DNA from: Diospyros lotus
Lineage: Eukaryota > Streptophyta > Magnoliopsida > Ericales > Ebenaceae
Assembly (NCBI RefSeq): GCF_014633365.1
Contig: NC_068349.1
Location: 26,674,753 to 26,738,752, forward strand
Direction of reading: 5' to 3'
Length of the DNA: 64,000 nt
This document shows positions 1 through 9,341 of the stretch, one piece after another. The translations under genes and the position numbers were made by a program. A model generated the notes under the pieces. That model saw nothing but the letters and a program-made list of their open reading frames with translations. It was not told the DNA's origin and made no database searches. Position 1 is the stretch's first letter; every line of letters begins with the position of its first letter.

Positions 1-1139
1 AGACCCAATCAAATTGGGCATGTTGTACACTGACAATTGTAATCATGTTATTATTTGAATAAGGAGTTATTCAAATTCACAAGAAGTCATTCTATTAGTT
101 TCTTGTTATTATTGTAATAACCGAATGAAACTAGATAGAAGTCCATATGATGTATACTGTGAATAATCTATAAAGATGTGAGATGATGCATCACAGTTTC
201 TAGACATCATTAAACGTCCCAAGTCATAGCAATGTCAAGAATGGACATTGACAATTGCGGTAAGACTTGTATGTGCTATGTTTTTGCTATGTGATAGCAA
301 TGGGGGTCTCACACCCATAGGCATGGGGATGCCTAGACGAGTACATAGGTGACCAATGTTGGAGAACATGTCACTGGACATGACTCGCCATGAGAATCCA
401 TTTTGGTTATATGTTGATGGTATTCTCATACGAGATGGGTGTAACTAATCCTTGGACCTGAGGTTGTCACGGTCATCTCATAAGAAGACCGGTATGCTTT
501 GACATCGTTTCGATGGGCCTAGATAAAGGCTGCACGTGGGCGATCGTTGGGCATATCGTGAGGCTTATGGAGATGGGTGCATAATCAAGATGGGACTCGT
601 CTGTCCCTTGATAGAGGATGATGTATCTAAGGCGCCTTCGGTGGATATTCACTTTAAATCCATGGCCATGGTGAAAGAGATCAATAAGGAGTTATTGATT
701 CACTTTCTATTAAGTGAAGATATCCGGATAACCGAAGAAATACTTATGTGAATCATAATCAAGCAACACATTGCCAACTTGAGATCACATATGATACATT
801 GACGAGAGGATCGTATTACACGGTAACCATGGTCGTGAAAGGTTATTTGCGGATTATGAATCCTTCTGAATAATTGGGTAGGCATGACGCCTTGCTAGAG
901 GCCAATCTTGTCTTATGTGTTCGTACCGGCACATTGCCAACATATTCGGAAGCCTAATGAGTCATACGCAATAGGCATGGTCCCTGGCTTAAACTAGGAA
1001 AGCGGACGTATGGTTAAGTGGGACACTTCGGCAAGAAGTTGTGCCATCGTAGGTTCTCACGGGAAAAGAACAAACAGACGAAATGACGTCGATATGACAA
1101 GGGGTCGTCATAAAGGAAAAAATTTCCTAAAATAGCAAT

Positions 1140-1452
1140 TGATTAAATTAGAAAGTAGTTTCTAACTTAATGATTAAATTAGAAAGAAGTTTCTAATTTA
1201 ATAATTTGGGCTTAATTTAATGCTTGGGCCAAATAAAGTATTTGGGCCAAATATTAAATTAAATTAAATATTTGAGCTAAATTAGATTTGGGTCAAATAT
1301 TAAATAATAAATATTATATTTGGGCTAAATAAGATTTGGGCCAAATATTAAATATTAATTATTTGGGCTTGAATTAGATTTGGGCCACATATTTATAAAT
1401 GAATTTGGGCCACTTTAATTTCTAGTTGGACTAGGATTAATGGGCTAGCCCA
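1140..1452 (+). repeat. U3 tandem repeats with TGGGCC/TGGGCT (site II-like) array
   Basis: Two ~30-bp copies (GATTAAATTAGAAAG..., 1140-1200) are followed by a degenerate ATTTGGGCCAAATATTA-type array. TGGGCY occurs on the plus strand at 1207, 1225, 1243, 1321, 1337, 1364, 1381, 1406 and 1441, and on the minus strand at 1447-1452. The last pair forms the palindrome TGGGCTAGCCCA. Two further units have decayed (TTTGAGCT, TTTGGGTC). The array repeats at 8638-8950 in the 3' LTR. TGGGCY is the plant site II element bound by TCP factors; use as an enhancer here is inference. Confidence 0.75.
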
Positions 1453-1462
1453 ATCCATGTCC

Positions 1463-1507
1463 CCTAGGGTTTGGAAAAACCCTAGGAGGTTGCTTCATTA
1501 TAAATAG
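1463..1507 (+). promoter_or_regulatory. LTR core promoter: inverted telo-boxes plus TATA box
   Basis: CCTAGGGTTT (1463-1472) and AAACCCTAGG (1477-1486) are a perfect 10-bp inverted repeat around GGAA. Each arm contains a telo-box, AAACCCTA or its complement. TATAAATAG follows at 1499-1507, so transcription should begin near 1530. The same arrangement lies at 8961-9005 in the 3' LTR. Confidence 0.7.
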
Positions 1508-1844
1508 CCCTTTATGGGATGCCCAAATGATGCCTCTTATTTTGTTGGTTTTCAAGAGTTGAAAATCAATTATTTTCCCGTCCATTCATAAGCCTTGTTA
1601 GGAGAAGGAGCTAGCACTCCCATTCCGCTCTCCTCGCCAACGGACGCGCGCCGCGTATCACAAGTTAGAGGCCGGACACTTGGACGACTCAAATCCGCAA
1701 ACGACTCAAAATCTAAAGGTTAGATTTATTTTATTATATATGTGATTGTTTAATTTTGACGTTGATCCAATCGCCGGGATCGGGGTAAGGTTCAAAATTT
1801 TGAACTACGCTGCTTGCCCCGTAGCGATCTTGCTTTATTTTCAG

Positions 1845-1857
1845 TGGTATCAGAGCC
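1845..1857 (+). other. Primer-binding site, initiator tRNA-Met type
   Basis: TGGTATCAGAGCC begins one base after the LTR end. TGGTATCAGAGC is the usual plant retrotransposon site complementary to the 3' end of initiator tRNA-Met. Confidence 0.9.
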
Positions 1858-2035
1858 ATCGTCGAAATATTTCAATTCATAATGTGCGGATTCGGTTATG
1901 TTGTTATTTGTGAAATAATTAAATAATTGTTGCGTTTGTATTTTTTTGGATTGCAAAACGTTTTTGGGTAAAGGGCAAAAGATCGTGTATGACACGGAAA
2001 AGGGCGAAACGGGGTTCGGGGTGTATACGGATGCA

Positions 2036-2550
2036 CCGGGGCGTCGAAAGACGCGGCCGAGAGGGGCCCGCGCGCGCTGGGCACGGCCTGGGCGCGCGCA
2101 GGGCCCGGCCAGGCGCGGCCCTGCGCGCTGGGGCGTGGCCGCGCGCGCGCAGGCGGCCCCAGCCGCGGCCGCGCGCGCGCATCGCGCGGCCGGGCACGGG
2201 CGCGACCCGCGCGCGGCCCGCGGGTTCGACCCGCGAGCGGCTTGCGGGTGCGACCCGCGACCCGCGCGGCCCCAGCGGCCCGCGCGCGCCCTTGCGCGGC
2301 CCGCGCGGCCCCTGCCGCCCGCACGGGCCGAGGCCGCGCGCGCCAGGCGCGCCCCATGCGTGCCCAGCGCGCGCCTGGCGCGGCCCATGCGCGCCCCAGC
2401 CGCGCCCAGCGCGCGCCAGACGCGGCCCAGGCGCGCCCAGCGCGCCCCATGCGCGCCCAGGCGCGCCCCATGGGCCTTGCGGCCTGGCAGCATGTTCGAC
2501 ATGCTGCCCAGCCGCCTCCCGGCCCCTCCCGCTCCCTCGGGCTTTGGTTT
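2036..2550 (+). repeat. Extremely GC-rich low-complexity tract in the Copia leader
   Basis: About 500 bp is almost only G and C, in an element that is otherwise AT-rich. It is built from degenerate 10-12-bp units such as GCGCGCCCAG and GCGCGCCCCA, clearest at 2340-2470. Four or more reading frames on both strands stay open through it only because AT-rich stop codons are absent. The predicted peptides are Arg/Ala/Pro/Gly runs, and I do not regard any as a gene. Confidence 0.85.
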
Positions 2551-3486
2551 GACCCTTCCCGGGGGTCCCCGTGAAGCAACCGGGTCGACCCTTCGGTGGC
2601 CCAGTGCGTTCCGTTCTTTTTGGTGGGGCCCGGCCAAATTGTTTGGCTATTTTTATTATTTTTATCCGATCCATGAGTGTATGACACTTATGGGCCGTGA
2701 TTAAAAATTGGCCAGGGCCATTAATTGGGTTATTTATTAATTATTGGGCTGCTAATGTATGTTTGACATACATTGGTTGATCGAAGGCCTGTTGAGCCTT
2801 GTTAGTTAGACTAATGGATGGAGCCCTAGCCCAACACAATTAAAACAATTTTGTTTTTCCAAAATCATACAAATTTTTCAATTTATTGAAAGCGTTTCAT
2901 TAAGTTTGAAATAAATGCGACAATTAATTAACATAATCTAAATGAATCAATGTGATTGATTGCATGGGTGTATGGTATGGATCGAGTCGACCATTTATCT
3001 TATGTTGGGAATGAATGCTTGTAAATTTGGTTTTTGAAATAGGGCCTGCGTGTCCTGCCTCTCTTATACTCTGATGTACATTCTCTTCTCATCTCACTCC
3101 CCCCGAATGTAACTCGGGGTTTCTGATTCTATGTAATGTATGTAGAATAGAATAGAGTAGCGATAGTTGTAGTTTGTATGAAGAGCAAGAGATGGAGCCA
3201 AATTGAAGACAAGATTCGAAGACCAATGAAGGCTTGAAGAATGTGCTTATGAAGCAAGATGTGATTCTTCACCTAGGTTTGACCCGCTAGCTTCCCTTCT
3301 ATGGCTCGAGGGGACTAGCCGTAGTTATCCATACCATACACCGGTTTGAGTCGTTTATTATGCATTATTAATTTGATTAATTGCATGTGATGAGACCTAA
3401 ATAAATAAATAATAAATCCCTCATTAATATTAAGCCAACTTGCCTTCCATCATTATGAAGCATTAGGTTTCTAGCTGGCACTTGAT

Positions 3487-3762
3487 TTGTTGAGTCACTC
3501 AAGGTCATGTGTCACCTATGATTCCTATGCTTCATGGGCCATGAGATGTCCCTGAATGATGGGTCCGACTTAACTAGAAAAGTGGGGTTTGTTGAGTCAC
3601 TCAAGGCCTTACTGAGTATAGAGGCAAAGATTGGGAGTCACATAAGATGTGCTTGACAAGGAGTTGTCAACCCAATGAATCTAGGAGTTGCATGGAGATG
3701 CAATTGGTAGCAAGTACCTACCTAATCGATCCTAACACAATTTGTTGAGTCACTCAAGGTTG
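3487..3762 (+). repeat. Leader repeats TTGTTGAGTCACTCAAGG (three copies)
   Basis: The 18-bp core occurs at 3487, 3589 and 3742 (spacings 102 and 153 bp) between the primer-binding site and gag, in sequence without a convincing ORF. The minus-strand Copia at 48.8-49.1 kb has a comparable set with a different core. The role is unknown; RNA structure or packaging is one possibility. Confidence 0.75.
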
Positions 3763-4079
3763 TGCGAGGGGAGATGGGATCCTAGCTCACTAGGAAATCT
3801 TCCAACGGGATTTCCCGAGTTATGTCTAGAGGGTGGCAAACTCGTAGAAAATAGTGGGAGCAATCATAAAATGTTACTTCTTGCAATTTATGATTTCGTA
3901 ATTCAATATGATTATAATAATATCTCTATTCAGTTGTTGATCCAGAATGTCTGGAAACATGTCGATAAGATCGATACTCGAGGGCAATAATACCTTCAAA
4001 GGACTAATTTCTCTGACTGGGAGATCATCTTGAGGATAGTCCTCATGTATGATAAGATTCTTTATGTGATAAAGAGCTA

Positions 4080-4660
4080 TCTTCTTATGAAGCCACCAGT
4101 TAAAGAAATAATAGCACATTAGGCCTGGACGATGCACATGGGTGATATGATCATCGCTTGATATATCGTCTTGGCTGCCATGACCCCGAAACATAGGTCG
4201 CCACATAAGAGTTATGATGCCTATGAGATCATGGCTAGGCTCAAGGACCATCTGTTGAGAAGCATGCCATGGAGATGATATGTTTTATCAATAGGTTGCC
4301 AGAGCTGAACTTGGGTATGGATGCTGAAACTTACCTTAGATTTGCTGTTATAGTCCCTCCCTAAAAGTTATGGATAAGACTCTTAGAGAGTAGCTGTCCA
4401 TACTAAGGGAGACCAAGCCTAAAATTGATTATAGGCCAAGAGAAGTGTTCTCTTAGTTGAAAGGCCCAAGGCGCACAAGGGTAAGCCCAAGAGTAAGAAA
4501 GCCAAAAAGGAAGAAGAGTTCTTCTATAGCGTAATTTGGAAGAGTCTAGAAGACTAAAACCCAAAAGGCAAAAAGGATGCAATCTATCTCCACTGTGATA
4601 AATCGAGAAGTGTAAAGTAAGAAGAGTTCTACTCAAGGCACTTCAGGTATTTATGTTATT
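4080..4660 (+). pseudogene. Copia gag remnant
   Basis: Frame-by-frame translation gives fragments such as AYEIMARLKDHL near 4220-4252 and a Lys-rich stretch near 4470-4520. These match the layout of Copia gag (UBN2 family): an alpha-helical capsid followed by a basic tail. Many stops and frameshifts interrupt it, and no complete CCHC knuckle survives. Assignment rests on these fragments and on position upstream of the protease remnant. Confidence 0.6.
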
Positions 4661-4692
4661 GGAATTAATCTATTTACTTCTGATCAGTCCAC

Positions 4693-6226
4693 ATGAGTAT
4701 TAGAACTGGATCTAATGCTCATACTTACACCTTCGTGTATGGGCTTAGGAGTACGAGGAGATTAATAATAGGAGAAGTGTACCTACACGTGGTAAATGGA
4801 TCAAAAGTTGTTCCATTAGTTGTAGGGACCTATTTATTGACATTATCCACATGGCTTGTGTTAGATTTACATAACTGTTACTTTATTCCTAGTTTGACTA
4901 GGAATATTATTTCTATTTCTTGTTTGGACAAAGATGGATTTTCATTTTTATTTAAGAACAATAGTTGTTCATTTTATAAAAATGAGTTGTTTTATGGTAA
5001 AGCAACAATATGTAACGGTTTGTATATTCTTGATGTTGATACTCCTATTAATAACATAAATATTAAGCGACTGAAATCAGGTGATTTAAATAGCACTTAT
5101 TTATGGCATTGTCGCCTTGGCCATATAAATGAGACTCGCATATCCAATTTGTATAAAAATAGACACCTTAGCACATTTGATTATGAATCATATGGTGCTT
5201 GCGAATCTTGTTTACTTGGTAAGATGACTAAATCTCCTTTTAAAGGAAAGGGAGAGAGGGCCACAGAAGTGCTAGAGCTTGTGCACACTGATGTGTGTGG
5301 GCCCATGTCCACCCAGACTCGAGGTGGGTATGTCTACTTCATAACCTTTACTGATGATAGATCACGTTTTGGTTATGTGTATCTCATGAAACACAAATCA
5401 GAAGCTTTTGAAAAGTTCAAGGAATTCAGATTTGAAGTAGAGAAACAAACTGAGAAAAGTATCAAAGTACTTCGATCAGATCGAGGTGGTGAATACTTGA
5501 ACAGTGAGTTTCTAAATCATCTGAAGCAGAATGGGATTCTCTTACAATGGACTCCACTTGGAACACCAGTGATGAACGGTGTGTCTAAAGGAGGAATAGG
5601 ACCTTGTTGGACATGGTCTGGTCCATGATGAGTCGCGTTGAACTCCCTATTTCATTTTGGGGATACGCACTCCTCACCGCGATCTTTGTTTTGAACAGGG
5701 TTCCAAGTAAATCAGTTACTTAGACTCCATATAAGATATGGAAAGGAAAGAAGCCAAATTTGTCTTTCCTTAAGATTTGGGGTTGTCAAATTTATGTTAA
5801 ACGTGTTGACAGTAATAAGCTGCAATCCAAATCGATGAGATATTTGTTTGTGGGATATCCAAATGGATATTACTTTTACCACCCATGTGAACAAAAGGTG
5901 TTTTGTTGCCAAGCATGTGGTATTCCTTGAGAAGGAATTCTTAGATGCTGTGGCTAGTGGGAGGAATGTTAAGCTCGAATAAGATTCGAGGCGAACCACA
6001 AATAAATACTCCCCTCCAGGAACCCGAGAAAGATCGCACACAAGAAGTTGTGTCAACTCCCCAACCTTCTACACAAGAACCTCATAGGTCGATGAGGGTT
6101 CGTCACGAGCAAGAGAGATATGGATTTCTCATCTCGGCACATGGAGATGTGCTTCTGGTTGTGAACGATGACCCTACTATCTATGATGAGGCAATGTCTG
6201 ACATTGACTCTGGGTTATGGCAATGA
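4693..6226 (+). pseudogene. Copia protease remnant, GAG-pre-integrase and integrase
   Basis: An open stretch at 4693-5628 starts just before TGSNAHTY, the protease active-site region. The catalytic Asp codon appears lost to a 1-base deletion near 4706 (TTAGAACTGGA, where a GAT-ACT-GGA reading is expected). Next come the pre-integrase zinc motif (CRLGHIN near 5113-5133; CESCLLGKM near 5200-5226) and the DDE core: HTDVCGP near 5284, FTDDRSRFGY near 5347, LRSDRGGEYL near 5470. A frameshift near 5585 breaks the region around the catalytic Glu. Broken integrase and linker sequence continues to 6226, ending AMSDIDSGLWQ. Confidence 0.88.
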
Positions 6227-7460
6227 CAAAACAGCTTTCCTTGAAGGAAACCTGGTCGAGGATGTGTATATGACATAGCCTGATAGTTTTGTTACTCATA
6301 AACATGCAAATAAGATTTGCAACTTGCAAAGGTCCATTTGTGGACTAAGGCAAGCATTCCGGAGTTAGAATCAATGTTTTGATGAAAAGATCAAAAAGTT
6401 TGATTTTTCACAAAAGGGAAGTTGATCCTTGTGTTTACAAGAAGGTTAGTGGGAGCGTGGTGGTCCTTTTAGTCCTATATGTGGATAATTTATTGCTCAT
6501 AGGGAATGGTGTTCCCATGATGCAATTAGTTAAAATATGGCTTTCAAAATATTTTCTCCATGAAGAATTTGGGAGAAGCAGCCTATATTCTGGGAATAAG
6601 GATCTATAGAGATAGATCCAGGAGGTTGCTAGCACTCTCCCATAGTGCGTACATTGACAAGGTGCTAAAGAGGTTTAGCATGGAAGATTCTAGGAGGAGA
6701 AGTCTTCCCATGTCACATGGAATACATCTCTCCAAGGCTATGTGTTTGAAGACACAAGATGAGAGAGATAGGATGAGTCGAGCGCAATATGCCTTGGCTA
6801 TTGGCTCGATCATGTATGCCATGTTATGTACGAGGCCTGATATCGCATATACTTTGAGCATATGTAGTAGATATCAAGCTGATCCAGGTTAGAAACACTG
6901 GATTGCTGTGAAAACCATTCTTAAGTACTTGTGAAGTACTAAAGAGATGTTTTTACCATATGGAGAATGAGAGCATACCATGAAGGGGTTCATGGATGCC
7001 AGTTTCCAATTCGACCATGATGATTTTAAATCACGTATAGTTGAAATTCATATTCTGCCTATATGGCTGGGCCATGAGTTGGAAGAGTTCCAACAAGAAA
7101 TAGTGGCAGATTCAACAACTGAAGTCGAATACATAAACAACCTTCGAAGCAGCTAAGGAGATTGTATGGATCCGTAAGTTCTCTGATGAACTTAAAGTGG
7201 TGTCCAGCATTGTTGATCCAATAACAGTTATTGGGACAACAATGGAGCCATCGCGTAAGCGAAGGAACCACGGTCTCATCAACGGACCAAACTTGTATTG
7301 CGATATCACCATATGATAATGGAGATTATCAGCTGTGGTGACATATATAGAGAAAGTGTCGACGGATGACAACGTCGTAGATCTCTTGACTAAAGCTCTG
7401 TCCCAAGAGAAACATGAAAGTCATGTTCGATCATCAGGTATAAGATACATGAATGATTGG
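6227..7460 (+). pseudogene. Copia reverse transcriptase/RNase H, internally deleted
   Basis: The linker peptide ending at 6226 runs almost directly into KTAFLEGNL (near 6230), so roughly the first 100 residues of the RT domain are missing. Later RT survives in pieces: LLVLYVDNLLLIG near 6464-6502 is the YVDD-type active site with Asn for the second Asp; the connection region is at 6560-6892 (RPDIAYTLSICSRYQ). RNase H remnants follow: FMDASFQ near 6991, DSTTEVEY near 7111, and the terminal DNVVDLLTKALSQ near 7370-7408. Numerous stops and several frameshifts are present. Confidence 0.85.
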
Positions 7461-7469
7461 CTCTAGTGC

Positions 7470-7480
7470 AAGTGGGAGAT
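7470..7480 (+). other. Polypurine tract of the Copia element
   Basis: AAGTGGGAGAT lies directly before the 3' LTR start TGTTAGTGTA at 7481, in the position expected for the plus-strand primer. Confidence 0.8.
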
Positions 7481-9341
7481 TGTTAGTGTAGGTGCTCTAG
7501 ACCCAATCAAATTGGGCATGTTGTACACTGACAATTGTAATCATGTTATTATTTGAATAAGGAGTTATTCAAATTCACAAGAAGTCATTCTATTAGTTTC
7601 TTGTTATTATTGTAATAACCGAATGAAACTAGATAGAAGTCCATATGATGTATACTGTGAATAATCTATAAAGATGTGAGATGATGCATCACAGTTTCTA
7701 GACATCATTAAACGTCCCAAGTCATAGCAATGTCAAGAATGGACATTGACAATTGCGGTAAGACTTGTATGTGCTATGTTTTTGCTATGTGATAGCAATG
7801 GGGGTCTCACACCCATAGGCATGGGGATGCCTAGACGAGTACATAGGTGACCAATGTTGGAGAACATGTCACTGGACATGACTCGCCATGAGAATCCATT
7901 TTGGTTATATGTTGATGGTATTCTCATACGAGATGGGTGTAACTAATCCTTGGACCTGAGGTTGTCACGGTCATCTCATAAGAAGACCGGTATGCTTTGA
8001 CATCGTTTCGATGGGCCTAGATAAAGGCTGCACGTGGGCGATCGTTGGGCATATCGTGAGGCTTATGGAGATGGGTGCATAATCAAGATGGGACTCGTCT
8101 GTCCCTTGATAGAGGATGATGTATCTAAGGCGCCTTCGGTGGATATTCACTTTAAATCCATGGCCATGGTGAAAGAGATCAATAAGGAGTTATTGATTCA
8201 CTTTCTATTAAGTGAAGATATCCGGATAACCGAAGAAATACTTATGTGAATCATAATCAAGCAACACATTGCCAACTTGAGATCACATATGATACATTGA
8301 CGAGAGGATCGTATTACACGGTAACCATGGTCGTGAAAGGTTATTTGCGGATTATGAATCCTTCTGAATAATTGGGTAGGCATGACGCCTTGCTAGAGGC
8401 CAATCTTGTCTTATGTGTTCGTACCGGCACATTGCCAACATATTCGGAAGCCTAATGAGTCATACGCAATAGGCACGGTCCCTGGCTTAAACTAGGAAAG
8501 CGGACGTATGGTTAAGTGGGACACTTCGGCAAGAAGTTGTGCCGTCGTAGGTTCTCACGGGAAAAGAACAAACAGACGAAATGACGTCGATATGACAAGG
8601 GGTCGTCATAAAGGAAAAAATTTCCTAAAATAGCAATTGATTAAATTAGAAAGTAGTTTCTAACTTAATGATTAAATTAGAAAGAAGTTTCTAATTTAAT
8701 AATTTGGGCTTAATTTAATGCTTGGGCCAAATAAAGTATTTGGGCCAAATATTAAATTAAATTAAATATTTGAGCTAAATTAGATTTGGGTCAAATATTA
8801 AATAATAAATATTATATTTGGGCTAAATAAGATTTGGGCCAAATATTAAATATTAATTATTTGGGCTTGAACTAGATTTGGGCCACATATTTATAAATGA
8901 ATTTGGGCCACTTTAATTTCTAGTTGGACTAGGATTAATGGGCTAGCCCAATCCATGTCCCCTAGGGTTTGGAAAAACCCTAGGAGGTTGCTTCATTATA
9001 AATAGCCCTTTATGGGATGCCCAAATGATGCCTCTTATTTTGTTGGTTTTCAAGAGTTGAAAATCAATTATTTTCCCGTCCATTCATAAGCCTTGTTAGG
9101 AGAAGGAGCTAGCACTCCCATTCCGCTCTCCTCGCCAACGGACGCGCGCCGCGTATCACAAGTTAGAGGCCGGACACTTGGACGACTCAAATCCGCAAAC
9201 GACTCAAAATCTAAAGGTTAGATTTATTTTATTATATATGTGATTGTTTAATTTTGACGTTGATCCAATCCCCGGGATCGGGGTAAGGTTCAAAATTTTG
9301 AACTACGCTGCTTGCCCCGTAGCGATCTTGCTTTATTTTCA
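7481..9341 (+). repeat. 3' LTR of the Copia element, 1861 bp
   Basis: This copy is complete, TGTTAGTG...TTTTCA. The TATA box is at 8997-9005, the telo-box inverted repeat at 8961-8984 and the TGGGCY array at 8705-8950. ATTGG (9342-9346) follows and is the predicted 5-bp target duplication, because the undisturbed Gypsy LTR reads GAGAAATTGGAATAAATAAG at 15736-15755. Confidence 0.95.

Larger units (their letters stand above)
1..1843 (+). repeat. 5' LTR of the Copia element (lacks first 18 bp)
   Basis: This is a direct repeat of 7499-9341 at a constant offset of 7498. It ends in CA at 1843, immediately before a tRNA-Met-type primer-binding site. It holds an AT-rich U3 with tandem repeats and TGGGCY motifs (1140-1452), an inverted telo-box pair (1463-1486) and a TATA box at 1499. 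Short ORFs in it recur identically in the other LTR and have no recognisable product. Confidence 0.95.
1..9341 (+). mobile_element. Ty1/Copia LTR retrotransposon, degenerate coding region, nearly identical LTRs
   Basis: The order is 5' LTR (1-1843, first 18 bases outside the window), primer-binding site, GC-rich tract, repeat-bearing leader, decayed gag, protease remnant, integrase, partial reverse transcriptase, RNase H, polypurine tract and 3' LTR (7481-9341). The order integrase then RT defines Ty1/Copia. The LTR runs from TGTTAGTGTA to TTTTCA. Comparing the LTRs by eye gave four substitutions over 1843 bp, at 978/8476, 1046/8544, 1374/8872 and 1773/9271, so insertion was recent. The internal region nonetheless has many stops, frameshifts and a deletion, so this copy cannot encode its own machinery. 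It interrupts a Gypsy LTR at the 5-bp target ATTGG. Confidence 0.93.

Noticed and set aside
235..885. Small ORFs repeated identically at 7733-8383
   Set aside because: They lie in the two LTR copies and match no known product; repetition reflects the LTR.
1845..1857. Possible tRNA-Met gene pieces (also at 10634, 53366, 56219)
   Set aside because: Only the 12-17 bases matching the tRNA 3' end are present, each next to an LTR end, so they are primer-binding sites.
1792..2704. Overlapping ORFs of 110-281 codons on both strands
   Set aside because: They exist only because the GC-rich tract lacks stop codons. The peptides are low-complexity Arg/Ala/Pro/Gly with no domain.
3487..3762. CRISPR-like spaced direct repeats (also 48821-49130)
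   Set aside because: Three or four imperfect copies at irregular ~100-bp spacing in a plant retrotransposon leader; no cas genes and the wrong type of genome.
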